A DNA stretch of 64,000 bases from Chryseobacterium indologenes (GTDB lineage Bacteria > Bacteroidota > Bacteroidia > Flavobacteriales > Weeksellaceae): the NCBI GenBank assembly GCA_001013295.1, contig LAZY01000013.1, positions 26,001-90,000 of the forward strand, written 5' to 3'. Position 1 is the first letter of the stretch; each line of letters opens with the position of its first letter. A model generated the notes under the pieces. The model did no database searches. It worked only from the letters and a program-made list of their open reading frames with translations, and was not told the DNA's origin. This document shows, piece by piece, positions 48,754-58,105 of the stretch. The position numbers and the translations under genes were made by a program.

Positions 48754-49254
48754 TTATAGCGTTAAGATATAGCTTTCCGATACTTTTTTGAAACCATATT
48801 TACTGAAAAAATTATGAGCTCCATGATTATTTACACCGCTTTCAAGCAGGATAAAACTGATATTCCAGCTTTTAGATTCGTGGATAGCCTTTTCCAGAAG
48901 TTTACTTCCAAGAGACTGTCCTCTTACCGATTGATCCAGGAGCATATCTTCTAAAATCGCATATTTTTTAAAAGGGCTGTTGATCACGTTGAAAACTGCC
49001 ATTCCTACAATATCTCCAAGTTCATTTTCTGCGATCAGGATATTCAGTTTAGAACTTCCATCAGAATTAAAATCGGTAAGCAGCTGTTCTGTTAAGATCA
49101 CTTCCAGATCAGGATTCCAGTGGTGAGAATCAAGGGCTCTGCCAGACATCATCTCTCCGTGGGAAATATAAGAATCCGTTTTATGAGTGATGAAAAAATC
49201 TACCAGTTCTTTGATACGGGCTTTATCGGTGAGCCATGTTGTAGTATATTCCAT
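48754..49254 (-). CDS. GNAT-family N-acetyltransferase
   Basis: Encodes 166 residues of the GNAT fold. The acetyl-CoA site is SVRGQSLGSKLLEKAI (R/Q-x-x-G-x-G/A pattern; here R-G-x-x-L-G), preceded by the LEDMLLDQ strand and followed by FILLESGVNNHGAHNFFSKYGF. It is the last gene of a three-gene minus-strand unit after two 2OG oxygenase-like genes (46-base gap). Substrate unknown. Confidence 0.85.
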   Translation of the reverse strand: MEYTTTWLTDKARIKELVDFFITHKTDSYISHGEMMSGRALDSHHWNPDLEVILTEQLLTDFNSDGSSKLNILIAENELGDIVGMAVFNVINSPFKKYAILEDMLLDQSVRGQSLGSKLLEKAIHESKSWNISFILLESGVNNHGAHNFFSKYGFKKVSESYILTL

Positions 49255-49300
49255 GAGATGTAGTGTTATTTTAAATTTTTCAAAGGTGTTTGTGGTTTGA

Positions 49301-50098
49301 TTACTTTTGGTATTTCGGCATGATGAGGTCTCCTTTACTGATCGTGTACTTCAAATCCGGGTAAGTAAAATCCAATGCTCTGTTTTCCTGTCCTCTGAGT
49401 CGGAAGAATTCTGATTCCTGCTCCTGATCAGCCAGGGTAAATGATTCTCCTGCAGAAAACTGTGGTTGCCCATCGCTGAAGTGAACAAATGTTTTCGATG
49501 TTCTGAAGGTGATACCCAGCCATTTATTGTCATTCACTTTCATTTTGGGATCCGGTAGAGCATTCAGGACTATTTTGTGCTGAAATCTGGTGTTGGTTTC
49601 CAACGAAAACAAAACCACAGAATAATGGTGCAATATTATTTCAGATTCTTCATCAGTTGTTTTGTCTTTAATGACAAGCTTTCTCAGCTGAAAATCTGCC
49701 AGTTCGTCCGGTCGCTCATAGCAGGTAAAAAGCGCTATAAAAGAATTATTTTCCAGATCCAGCGCCTGATCAGAATGAAAGCCCATTTTAGAGTACACAG
49801 CATCATAAACTTCAATCAATGCGTTATTGAAATTCTGAGAAGGAATATCTGTATTTTCAACGGAAAGAGTCTCGTTGATATGATCAACAAGACTTTGGTG
49901 AATCTCTGAAAAAGCAGTGGCAGGAATTGTATATCGGGTAGTGGTTCTTACAATCGGAATATGCGGGCCATCTGGTTTCACGAGATGATTTCCCAGTCTG
50001 CCTTTTCCTGTAGATTCAAATTCAGTGGAATGGAGCAGATCATTGAATAAGTTGTTTTCTAAATGAAGATCTATTTTATGAAATCCTGTGCTATTCAT
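49301..50098 (-). CDS. 2OG-Fe(II) oxygenase-like protein (paralog A)
   Basis: A 265-residue protein with the facial triad of 2-oxoglutarate/Fe(II) oxygenases: His108-x-Asp110 (MGFHSDQALDL), the distal His174 (RFQHKIVL), and Arg199 (GITFRTSKTF) positioned to bind the 2OG carboxylate. The double-stranded beta-helix strands FIALFTCYE, HYSVVLFSL and WLGITFRTS surround these. No close family is recognised, so the substrate is unknown. The neighbour upstream is a paralog (next entry) and downstream is a GNAT, gap 18 and 46 bases. This suggests a joint modification role. Confidence 0.7.
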   Translation of the reverse strand: MNSTGFHKIDLHLENNLFNDLLHSTEFESTGKGRLGNHLVKPDGPHIPIVRTTTRYTIPATAFSEIHQSLVDHINETLSVENTDIPSQNFNNALIEVYDAVYSKMGFHSDQALDLENNSFIALFTCYERPDELADFQLRKLVIKDKTTDEESEIILHHYSVVLFSLETNTRFQHKIVLNALPDPKMKVNDNKWLGITFRTSKTFVHFSDGQPQFSAGESFTLADQEQESEFFRLRGQENRALDFTYPDLKYTISKGDLIMPKYQK

Positions 50099-50116
50099 GG
50101 GGTTTTCTCAGTGTAT

Positions 50117-51343
50117 TTAAAAAATTGGCTTTTCATAATCTCCTGAATTCATGCTGAAATGAACTTTTCCGTATTCCACCCTGTTTTCAGTACTGTTTTC
50201 TTCATAATAAGAACTTCTCAGCTCTTCACGAAGTTCAGGAGTCATTTCTTCAAGTTTAATATACTGTCCGTTTTCTTTGATGTATGTCTGGCCCTCCGTA
50301 TGCATTGCTTCCAGATTAGAACACCTAACGACATAGCCCATTCTGATAGGAATCTGATCAACGCCCAACACAGACGGTCTGATTTCGTGCGTATACAGTC
50401 TGTTGGTAGAAAGTGGAATCAGAAATGCAGAATCAGGGTACAACGTAACACTGAATTCTTTTTCCAGAGTATCATCCTCAACGGTTTTCTTGAGCCTGAA
50501 ATGAAGTCTTGTCAGAGCGCTTGTCTGTTTATAGCACCAGTCGAATCTGTCGGTATCTGACGGTTTCAGCAGTTCTGTATTGGTATCGTCATAGAACGTG
50601 CAAAATGCAATAAGCCCTTCCTTAGGCATATCTTTGGTCTTATCGGAATGAGCTTTGATCTTTGCTTTTACCTCCTTTGGGGAATCGTCTGTTTTCTTTT
50701 TATTTTCATAGATCTGTACCAGCGCATGATTCATATCTGTTTGATATTCAAAAGTTTCCTCTACACATGTGTTGAGCGTGTTAATGATTTGATGATCAAT
50801 GTCCCGGAAATTGTCGGTAGGTCCTGTAAGATTACTTGAACACCTCAAAAGATTGTAATGAAAAGCTTCCTGACCGGTTTCTGTAACGTTTTTGGTAATC
50901 TTGCTCAGGTATATTCCTTTTCTGAATGCTTTAGATTCTTTGTTGGATTCTGTCAGTTCCTGGAAATCATGCTCAGATTTAATCTTTTCGAAGCTGTTAT
51001 CATCAGAAAACAGCTTTCTGTAGTAGACTCCTGCATTACTGATGATCACCGGAACTTCTCCCAGACTTACAATCCTTGAATTTTCCGGACGGTCCTCAAA
51101 ATTGAGAGATAATTCTTTTATAATATAGAGTTGTTGAGTACTTGCTGTAAGGTTACTCAAGTCTCCACATACATAAACCTTTTTGTTGGAAGTAGCATCC
51201 AGATCAGCTACGCTGTTGATGACTGAGCCACAAAAATAATCCGTCAGATATTGAAGGTCGGTATTGGGGGCTGCATTACTTTGCAAAACAAGAAGAACGT
51301 TTTTATCTTTTGAAATTTTATTTTCTGTAGGTAGTGTTGTCAT
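50117..51343 (-). CDS. 2OG-Fe(II) oxygenase-like protein (paralog B)
   Basis: A 408-residue protein sharing the C-terminal core of paralog A: His232-x-Asp234 (IKAHSDKTKDM), His319 (RLYTHEIRP) and Arg340 (RMGYVVRCSN). The two align through NFNNALIEVYD/DMNHALVQIYE before the HxD and L/MG-x-x-x-RTS/RCS after it. Paralog B has about 130 extra N-terminal residues, with no recognised fold. It is the first gene of the unit. Probably a paired or divergent oxygenase. Confidence 0.65.
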   Translation of the reverse strand: MTTLPTENKISKDKNVLLVLQSNAAPNTDLQYLTDYFCGSVINSVADLDATSNKKVYVCGDLSNLTASTQQLYIIKELSLNFEDRPENSRIVSLGEVPVIISNAGVYYRKLFSDDNSFEKIKSEHDFQELTESNKESKAFRKGIYLSKITKNVTETGQEAFHYNLLRCSSNLTGPTDNFRDIDHQIINTLNTCVEETFEYQTDMNHALVQIYENKKKTDDSPKEVKAKIKAHSDKTKDMPKEGLIAFCTFYDDTNTELLKPSDTDRFDWCYKQTSALTRLHFRLKKTVEDDTLEKEFSVTLYPDSAFLIPLSTNRLYTHEIRPSVLGVDQIPIRMGYVVRCSNLEAMHTEGQTYIKENGQYIKLEEMTPELREELRSSYYEENSTENRVEYGKVHFSMNSGDYEKPIF

Positions 51344-51545
51344 GTTTATTTTTCAAATGGAGTTTTAAAATGGTAAATTAGTTGAAAATGTTAAAAAAAT
51401 TGTTACAATTGCTTTACAATCGGATTATTCAAAGGTAAGGAAAGAATACAAACTGAAAATAGAATAGCTGCTGTTTCCTGAAAATAAAATATCCGAATGA
51501 TCTTTCTTTCTGCCTGGCAAATATCATAGATGATTAAAACAATCC

Positions 51546-51577
51546 ATAAAAAAGCGGAGCCTGAAAACAGACCCCGC
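51546..51577 (-). terminator. Terminator of the sigma factor gene
   Basis: On the minus strand GCGGGGTCTG / CAGGCTCCGC (two G-U) with a short TTTT loop, then a U run. It ends the sigma factor transcript 25 bases after the stop and precedes the 2OG oxygenase operon, whose promoter lies in the remaining 200 AT-rich bases (51344-51545). Confidence 0.8.
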
Positions 51578-51601
51578 CTATAAGATTTTTTGCGCTAAAA
51601 A

Positions 51602-52468
51602 TTATTTACCTAAATAAGATTTAAGAATCTTACTTCTGGTATTGTGTTTTAGTCTCTTAATTGCTTTTTCTTTGATCTGACGAACTCTCTCTCTTGTAAG
51701 ATCGAAAGTCTCACCAATTTCCTCTAAAGTCATTGGGTGTTTTCCGTTCAGTCCGAAGTATAATCTTACCAGGTCAGCCTCTCTTGGCGTCAAAGTATTC
51801 AATGCTCTTTCAATTTCGATTTGAAGCGATTCAAGCATTAAGTCTTTATCAGGACTTGGTGATTCACCTGAACGTAATACATCATAAAGATTAGAATCTT
51901 CACCTTCTACTAAAGGTGCATCCATAGACAGGTGTCTTCCGGAGTTTTTCATCGATTCTTTAATATCCTCCTCGCTCATGTCAAGAACTTCAGCCAATTC
52001 TTCCGGAGAAGGTGGTCTTTCATTTTCCTGCTCAAGGTGAGCGTATGCTTTATTAATTTTATTGATGGAACCAATTTTGTTCAACGGAAGTCTTACAATT
52101 CTTGATTGCTCAGCCAACGCCTGTAAAATTGATTGACGGATCCACCATACTGCATAAGAGATAAATTTGAAACCTCTAGTTTCATCGTACCTTTTTGCCG
52201 CTTTCATCAGTCCTAAGTTACCTTCATTGATCAAATCGGGTAAAGAAAGACCTTGATTTTGGTATTGCTTGGATACAGAAACTACGAAACGAAGGTTGGC
52301 TTTGATTAATTTCTCTAATGCGGCTCTGTCGCCAGCACGTATTCTTTGTGCCAATTCTACTTCCTCGTCCGCAGTGATCAGTTCCACTTTACCAATTTCC
52401 TGCAAATACTTGTCTAATGAAGCAGTTTCCCTGTTGGTAACCTGCTTAGTGATTTTTAATTGTCTCAT
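51602..52468 (-). CDS. rpoD: Primary sigma factor (RpoD/SigA type, Bacteroidetes short form)
   Basis: A 288-residue sigma-70 factor with no region 1.1, as usual for the primary sigma of Bacteroidetes. Regions seen in order: 1.2 ([25 protein letters not shown]), 2 with [30 protein letters not shown] and the -10-melting AVWWIRQSI, 3 ([15 protein letters not shown]), and 4 with [35 protein letters not shown]. It directs the unusual TAnnTTTG promoters of this phylum. Confidence 0.96.
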   Translation of the reverse strand: MRQLKITKQVTNRETASLDKYLQEIGKVELITADEEVELAQRIRAGDRAALEKLIKANLRFVVSVSKQYQNQGLSLPDLINEGNLGLMKAAKRYDETRGFKFISYAVWWIRQSILQALAEQSRIVRLPLNKIGSINKINKAYAHLEQENERPPSPEELAEVLDMSEEDIKESMKNSGRHLSMDAPLVEGEDSNLYDVLRSGESPSPDKDLMLESLQIEIERALNTLTPREADLVRLYFGLNGKHPMTLEEIGETFDLTRERVRQIKEKAIKRLKHNTRSKILKSYLGK

Positions 52469-52667
52469 TTATTTTTATCCTCAAAAAAGAGTTACTATAT
52501 AATATACGTTTGGAAATACAAAAAGGTTACACAAGTTTTACTTTTTTATTAAATATTTTGATTGAAGTGGGATAGAAGGGCCTGGAACATGATTTAAAAG
52601 TGTATTGCCCGGATGGTAGAAAGGGAAAAAACTATTTCTTAATACCATTAATCAAGAAACTTTAAAC

Positions 52668-52697
52668 AAAAAAAAACGGAACCGAAGTCCCGTTTTT
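52668..52697. terminator. Terminator after the S1/P1 nuclease gene
   Basis: AAAACGGAAC / GTCCCGTTTT around a TTCG-type loop (minus-strand reading AACGGGAC-TTCG-GTTCCGTT) with a U run. It is the reverse-oriented copy of the terminator at 36016-36043, identical over about 25 bases. Confidence 0.8.
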
Positions 52698-52732
52698 ATC
52701 ATATTATCGTTAAAATATTTTTTAACTTTCAA

Positions 52733-53524
52733 TTAGAATAGCTCATTCAATACTTTTGCCAGTCTCAACCCTCCGTATAACAACTGTCTTTCCAGAGTAT
52801 CATTGAACTTGTACTGGTAGTCATAAGAGAGTTTTGAACCATCCGGAGTCTGGGCATAGATCTTATTGGCGATTTTGTGAGAATCGTACAACCAGTCTTC
52901 CAATGTTCCGGACTGAATTTGTGCTACTTCTTCTTTAGATTTGATGTCCAGAAGTTTAGAATACTCCGTGTAGCTGTATTTCTGAGAGTCTACTAATTTT
53001 CCATCCCAAACTGAGTGCAAATTGGTCTTATCTCCGAAATAGGTCACATTGATTTTGTTTCCGCCCAAATCTTCAGCTCTTCCTACGTGTAGGGGCTGAG
53101 CAAGGTCTCCCATAATGTGGATCAGAAAGATCAACGCAATTTTTCTGTCTTTTGCAGAAGTTTTCTCATCCTTGATCTGGCTGGATAATGTGTTTACCTG
53201 AGTATAAAGACTTGGTCCGGCCTGCATTTTTAAATTTTGATCGAATGCTTTGAAGTCAGTTTGTGGATCAATATTTACATAATGCCATGATGAAGCCTGC
53301 TTCCATGAACCTGTCGTATCAGATTTGATGAAATCTGGCCAGTTAGCCCAATACGCAAGGCGTTCCTTACCCATTATCTTTTTTATTTCTCTTCTGGCCT
53401 TTCTGGAAAGGTGGTTCTCTGCAATGTCTGCAATGACTCTGTGCCCCGTCAGTCCCCACGCATACGAGTAAAGTGAAGAGGAAATGAATGCTAAAATCAG
53501 AATTTTAGAATAAATACTTTTCAT
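52733..53524 (-). CDS. S1/P1-type nuclease
   Basis: A 263-residue zinc-dependent single-strand nuclease. The start at 53524 (second Met) is chosen so that the signal peptide (MKSIYSKILILAFISSSLYSYA) is cleaved directly before Trp, the N-terminal zinc ligand of the family (WGLTGHRVIADIA). Other zinc-site residues are in WHYVNIDP, FLIHIMGDLAQPLHVGRAEDLGGN (two His and the Asp) and LHSVWDGKL. It would degrade RNA and single-stranded DNA outside the cytoplasm. Confidence 0.92.
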   Translation of the reverse strand: MKSIYSKILILAFISSSLYSYAWGLTGHRVIADIAENHLSRKARREIKKIMGKERLAYWANWPDFIKSDTTGSWKQASSWHYVNIDPQTDFKAFDQNLKMQAGPSLYTQVNTLSSQIKDEKTSAKDRKIALIFLIHIMGDLAQPLHVGRAEDLGGNKINVTYFGDKTNLHSVWDGKLVDSQKYSYTEYSKLLDIKSKEEVAQIQSGTLEDWLYDSHKIANKIYAQTPDGSKLSYDYQYKFNDTLERQLLYGGLRLAKVLNELF

Positions 53525-54035
53525 TTTAAATAACAATTTTCAGTCTGCAAAGATACGGCCCGCTTTCCGAATGAGCATACATTATCCCGGATTTATTCTA
53601 TAAAGATGATGTTAATAAAATTTAATCTTAATAAAAAGAAGTATTGTGCTAGGTTTGGAGGAATTTTTTTTGTGAATTATAGAAAAGAGAGGCGAGTAAG
53701 ATCATATATAATAAGGATAGAATGAAAACACAGGTTTAAAAAAAGAAGTAATATTCGCAACAGTAAGTCAGTAGTGATCTCTTTTAAAATAATCTTATAT
53801 TGAACTCCGGATTGAAAATCAGACCTTAAGTTCATAAACCATTGATAATGAACTTTTAAATTTGAATTTCAATCCCTGGGTAAATTCGCTTATTACCGTA
53901 TTTTTACGGAAATTGCCGAAAATTATTCCTTTTAATGCTAATTAATTAGTATTTTAGAATAAAATTATTAGTAAAATATTTTTTCAAACTTACGAGATAT
54001 ATTATCTTTACAAGTCATAATCATGAGGAAACACT
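53525..54035. other. Gene-free gap before the T6SS genes
   Basis: About 510 bases between the divergent nuclease and tssG. It contains a perfect palindrome CTAATTAATTAG (53938-53949), a hairpin CCGTATTTTTACGG (about 53897-53910), and a -7-like TATCTTTA (54003-54010) with T-rich sequence about 22 bases before it. It likely carries the promoters of both genes. No reading frame in it looks real. Confidence 0.6.
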
Positions 54036-54977
54036 ATGTATGAGAATAATATTGTAGATATGCATTATAATAAGCTGCAGACAGACTTTAAGGCTGAAGC
54101 TGTGGCTGTTAATCTTTTGAAATACCACCGGGCGGTAAGCAATATATTCATTGAGCGTGTCGGCGTGAACGACCGTGCTTACCTGAAAGATATTAAGAGT
54201 ATTTCAAGCAGTTATTTAGGATTTGACGAGGAAGTATTTACCATAGAAAGTTATAGAGAGAGTATTTATGATTACCTTCCGGAAGGACTTTTCCATCCGC
54301 CTTCTCTTGGAGCTTCCAGAAAAAATGTAGATACTGTGGTACGGGAAATCCGGAAGCAGAAAAGGGTAGAAGATGATGCCCGCAAATTTTTTCGTCCTTT
54401 TGAGCTTGAGGTATTTTTTACCGAAATCAGTGCTTTACTGAAAGAATCTGAATTTGATATTACCAGCAATACAGACTCCCTTTTGGATACGGTGAGTGAG
54501 CTATGGCCGCTGGTCAGAATGCTGGACAAACAGAATGCGTATATCTTTATGCACATTTTACCATTTTTCCACCAAATCAGAGGAGACAAAAGATGGTTTG
54601 AAAGATGTATGACCGCTTTCCTGCAGGTGCCCGTGGAGGTAACGTTTTCTCCCAATGTCATTGATGAAATTGAGAAAAACGACGATTCTATGCTGTTAGG
54701 GAATTCAAGATTAGGCGTTACTTATATTCCGAGTGGAAGACATATGGACGGTCAGAGAAACTGGGTGGTCAATATAGGCCCTATTCCTTATGAAGATATG
54801 AAAAAATACATTCCGGGAAGCCCGTTCAGAAGTGTACTACAGGCTTTGTATGACTATTTTCTTCCGGTAACTGTAGATGTAGAAGAGAATTTTGTGACAG
54901 AAAAGCATGAATACTCTTTCAGTCTGGAGGATGACGAAAGAAATGCAAGCCGCCTTGGATACTCTACATTCCTCTAA
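54036..54977 (+). CDS. tssG: Type VI secretion baseplate protein TssG (subtype iii)
   Basis: A 313-residue protein recognised as the Bacteroidetes (T6SSiii) form of TssG by the run YLPEGLFHPP (about 76-85) and the EDDARKFFRPFELEVFF block (about 109-125). TssG forms part of the baseplate wedge with TssE, TssF and TssK. It begins the three-gene unit tssG-tssN-tssK. tssE and tssF are not in the window. Confidence 0.75.
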   Translation: MYENNIVDMHYNKLQTDFKAEAVAVNLLKYHRAVSNIFIERVGVNDRAYLKDIKSISSSYLGFDEEVFTIESYRESIYDYLPEGLFHPPSLGASRKNVDTVVREIRKQKRVEDDARKFFRPFELEVFFTEISALLKESEFDITSNTDSLLDTVSELWPLVRMLDKQNAYIFMHILPFFHQIRGDKRWFERCMTAFLQVPVEVTFSPNVIDEIEKNDDSMLLGNSRLGVTYIPSGRHMDGQRNWVVNIGPIPYEDMKKYIPGSPFRSVLQALYDYFLPVTVDVEENFVTEKHEYSFSLEDDERNASRLGYSTFL

Positions 54978-55031
54978 ATTATTTTATTATATTTACAACT
55001 ACCAACAAAATATAAATTCGAAAAGAAACAA

Positions 55032-55934
55032 ATGGAAATTTCTTCAGTAAAAGGTATTTTTTTAAGGTATATTTTAATGCCTTTAATCGCAATCATTATG
55101 ATGGTTATACTGGGTATAATCAGACGGAATAAACCTGCGATCAAAATTAAAGTAATTATTGTATACGTTCTTCTATGCAGTTTATGTCTGGCTTTGCCGG
55201 GTGTTTTCGGTTTTACCCAAAATCTTTTTAATCCATACTGGTATCTTATAGCCCAGGTCATTTATCTTATTTTTGGGATCATTCACGTTAATTTATTACA
55301 CAAATATTTCAAGAAACATATCGAGTCTCTGGCAATGAGCATTTTGTTCGAGTCCATTCTTTCATTGACGTGTATCGTGTTGGGTGGGTATCTGTTTACA
55401 TTGCTTTTCAACTGGATGAGCGGTGGACTAGGGTATGCGGTAATGGCTGCGACAAGTATGCTTATCTTTGTAGTTCCGATGGTATTTTACTATTGCTATA
55501 TCCAGTTTATCAGTATTCCATTTGACATCTATAAAACATGGAGATATTCTCCGGAACAGAAGCTGCCTGATTTTGAAGGAGCAGACTTCGACCGATTGAT
55601 GGTTCTTAACGTTGAACTAAGCAAAAACCTGGAAGATTCCAACCGATTCAGAATCAAGGCAAAAACACTTCCGACAGGAGTCACTTTCGGAGATTGGTTC
55701 TACAGGGTTGTGGATGACTATAATCATAAGAACCCAGGGTCTATCATTCATCTTTCGGATGAAGGAAACGATCCTTACTACTGGATTTTTTATACTAAAA
55801 AATCGTTTTTCAGTTTCAGAAAATATATCGATTTCGATCAGGACATTACTACAAACAGCATTTCTGAAAATGAAGTGGTTATTTGTAAGAGAGTCATTCA
55901 GCATGAAGAAGAAGGAGTCGTAAGAAAAGCATAA
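55032..55934 (+). CDS. tssN: Type VI secretion membrane protein TssN (subtype iii)
   Basis: A 300-residue protein with five to six membrane helices in the N-terminal half (FLRYILMPLIAIIMMVILGII, VIIVYVLLCSLCLALPGVFGF, YLIAQVIYLIFGIIHVNLL, LFESILSLTCIVLGGYLF, YAVMAATSMLIFVVPMVFYYC) and a soluble C-terminal half. This layout, and its position between tssG and tssK, fit TssN, a T6SSiii-specific membrane component proposed to replace TssJLM. It follows tssG after 54 bases and is followed by tssK after 29 bases. Confidence 0.75.
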   Translation: MEISSVKGIFLRYILMPLIAIIMMVILGIIRRNKPAIKIKVIIVYVLLCSLCLALPGVFGFTQNLFNPYWYLIAQVIYLIFGIIHVNLLHKYFKKHIESLAMSILFESILSLTCIVLGGYLFTLLFNWMSGGLGYAVMAATSMLIFVVPMVFYYCYIQFISIPFDIYKTWRYSPEQKLPDFEGADFDRLMVLNVELSKNLEDSNRFRIKAKTLPTGVTFGDWFYRVVDDYNHKNPGSIIHLSDEGNDPYYWIFYTKKSFFSFRKYIDFDQDITTNSISENEVVICKRVIQHEEEGVVRKA

Positions 55935-55963
55935 TCACAAAAATTTAAAAAAAGTATTTTAAC

Positions 55964-57103
55964 ATGATACAGCCTATTAAACATTTTGCAATCAATTGGG
56001 TGGATGGGATGAAAGTTTCCCAAAGACACCTTAATGATCAGGATAATTTTTTAATCGATACGATCAGAGATTCCAACTCACTTGGAATTACTACATATAA
56101 TTACGGACTTTTACCCATCTCAACTGAGTTTACAGACAGAACTATTTTTGACGTTCATAATACAGCCACCAATGATGTACAGCTGGTGATCAAGCGTTGC
56201 AGTGCTGTAACGATGGCAGGATACCGTATTGAACTTACAGACAGAAGAATCAGCGTAAAGTCTTTGGCCAAGTCAATGAATGAGGAGCAGGCAGATGGAG
56301 AATATTATATTTTAATTTCTGTAAATCCGTTTGATAAAGTTCCTTTCGGAGATATTGATCCGGAAGAAATTCCGCCGCGTCACCCTAGTGCACAACCGAA
56401 TCACCATATCGAATTGCTTCCTGTTACTTCATTGAACAGCAGCTATTCCGGAGGAAATTACCTGATCATCGGAAAAGTTGATCTAAAGGCGAATATCGCT
56501 CAGGTAGATTCTAATTTTATTCCGCCATGTACTTCTATCCAGAGTCATCCGGCTTTGGTAGACTATTATAGCAGCTTTGCAAAGTCTATCGGGAATCTGC
56601 AGCAATATGCATTTAAGATCATTCAAAAAGCATCCCATAAAAACCAGAATACTGCATTGGCTCAAAACGTTAAGTTTCTGTGCAGTACAATGGTGAATAC
56701 TTTTGGAGATATGTATTTCCAGTTCCGAAATATTACACCTTGGCAGCCACCTGTATTTCTGATTGAATCTTTTGCGAGACTGGCGCTTCATTTATACAAT
56801 TCCACACAGCTTCTGGTGCCAGCCGAATTGGAAGAAATGCTGAATTATAGCCTGGAATGGAGTGAAATTGCTCCACACACCTTACTGAACCAGCTTTCTA
56901 TTGTAGCAGAAACTAATTATGACCACCACAATTGTGGTGAACCATTGCTTTATATTCAGCAGATGCTGAGAAGTCTGGAAACGATTTTCGCTAAACTGAG
57001 TGAGCTTGATTACATTGGTCAGAGAAAAGAAAATATCATTGTTAACGAGCAGGAAGTTTCTACCAATACCAACCCTAAGAGAGGATGGAGTGTATTGGAT
57101 TAA
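55964..57103 (+). CDS. tssK: Type VI secretion baseplate protein TssK (subtype iii)
   Basis: A 379-residue baseplate protein that links the T6SS baseplate to the membrane complex. The N-terminal start HFAINWVDGMKVSQRHLNDQDNF and the EYYILISVNPFDKVPFGDIDPEEIPPRHP block match the TssK family. It closes the tss unit, and a terminator follows before the convergent carbapenemase gene. ClpV/TssH, VgrG, TssB/C, Hcp/TssD, TssE/F, TssO and TssP/Q/R are absent from the window. Confidence 0.8.
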   Translation: MIQPIKHFAINWVDGMKVSQRHLNDQDNFLIDTIRDSNSLGITTYNYGLLPISTEFTDRTIFDVHNTATNDVQLVIKRCSAVTMAGYRIELTDRRISVKSLAKSMNEEQADGEYYILISVNPFDKVPFGDIDPEEIPPRHPSAQPNHHIELLPVTSLNSSYSGGNYLIIGKVDLKANIAQVDSNFIPPCTSIQSHPALVDYYSSFAKSIGNLQQYAFKIIQKASHKNQNTALAQNVKFLCSTMVNTFGDMYFQFRNITPWQPPVFLIESFARLALHLYNSTQLLVPAELEEMLNYSLEWSEIAPHTLLNQLSIVAETNYDHHNCGEPLLYIQQMLRSLETIFAKLSELDYIGQRKENIIVNEQEVSTNTNPKRGWSVLD

Positions 57104-57128
57104 ATTAAATCAATCCTTTATAAAATAC

Positions 57129-57161
57129 AAATCCCGGATGACTGTTCATTCGGGATTTTTT
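57129..57161. terminator. Terminator between tssK and the carbapenemase gene
   Basis: AAATCCCGGAT / ATTCGGGATTT (one non-canonical pair) with a T run. It is between convergent genes and could act on both. Confidence 0.8.
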
Positions 57162-57181
57162 ATTGGCAGGAAAAACCAGAG

Positions 57182-57901
57182 TTATTTTTTGTTCAAAAGC
57201 TCTAAAGTGTGTTCAACATGTCCACCCCCTTTCCATTCATCATGCCCGGGAATAATTAATGTGGCTTTTGAATATTTGGTTTTTAATTTATTCATCGTCT
57301 TGGGCCATTGTTCTACATTGGCTTCTTTAATGTATCCTAAGTCAGTAGCAGAATTACTTTTTACAAGACATCCGCCATCCAAAACATTATATTTTGGAAA
57401 CCATACCACTACATTATCAGCAGTATGTCCTTCACCAAGAAAATCGACCACAAATTCTTCTCCGCCAATGTGATAAGGTTTTCCGGTTTGGATGATCTCT
57501 GTGGATGTTGCTTTTCCATCTTTCTTCAGAAACTCATTGGTTTTCAGGGTAGCATACGTCTTAATGCCTTTATTATTGAAAAAGCTTAAGTCTCCTGCAC
57601 GGTCATCATGGGAATGCGTAGCAAATACGGCAATTACCGGTAAGTTATGACGTTTTTTGATGGTATCCATCAGGCTTTGATACTGTACTTTTTCCCAGGG
57701 TACATCAAACAGAATTACACCTTTTTTAGTCTTAAGATAGGCTGCATTGGCAGAATATTCTTTACCTCCGAATACTCCAAAAGTCTTGTAAATATATAGA
57801 TTGGATTTAATAGGTGGCTCAATTACAAAATCTTTTACCTGTGCATTGGCAAAAGGGCTCAACAACATGGAAACAATAAAAAATTGAATGCTTTTTTTCA
57901 T
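57182..57901 (-). CDS. Subclass B1 metallo-beta-lactamase, IND-like
   Basis: A 239-residue exported carbapenemase with a signal peptide (1-20, ANA-Q). All zinc ligands of subclass B1 are present: His96, His98, His159 for Zn1 and Asp100, Cys178, His220 for Zn2. The overall sequence and length (KKSIQFFIVSMLLSPFANAQ start, HSHDDRAGD, LDGGCLVKSNSATDLGY, IPGHDEWKGGG) match the intrinsic IND enzymes of Chryseobacterium indologenes. They hydrolyse carbapenems, cephalosporins and penicillins. The neighbours are chromosomal and no mobile element is nearby. Assigned by recall of family sequences; the exact allele cannot be named. Confidence 0.93.
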   Translation of the reverse strand: MKKSIQFFIVSMLLSPFANAQVKDFVIEPPIKSNLYIYKTFGVFGGKEYSANAAYLKTKKGVILFDVPWEKVQYQSLMDTIKKRHNLPVIAVFATHSHDDRAGDLSFFNNKGIKTYATLKTNEFLKKDGKATSTEIIQTGKPYHIGGEEFVVDFLGEGHTADNVVVWFPKYNVLDGGCLVKSNSATDLGYIKEANVEQWPKTMNKLKTKYSKATLIIPGHDEWKGGGHVEHTLELLNKK

Positions 57902-58105
57902 AATTTTTAAGGTAATAATTAAAGTTTAGGACTTGTTGGAAATATGGAATTTCCATAGAAGATTTTGCAAACTTAAGAAAATTAGAACCTGAAATTTTTG
58001 CTGAAAAAGAGTTTAACAGTTTTTTAACATTTATCGAATACTAGATATGTTGTTTTGAAAGTCAAATTCTTGAATTAATTATGACTAATTAAAAACTATT
58101 TTTTA

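Noticed and set aside
57000..57473. A 157-residue plus-strand frame overlapping tssK and the carbapenemase gene
   Set aside because: It lies opposite the carbapenemase coding sequence, has low-complexity Ser/Pro content and no start context; a shadow frame.
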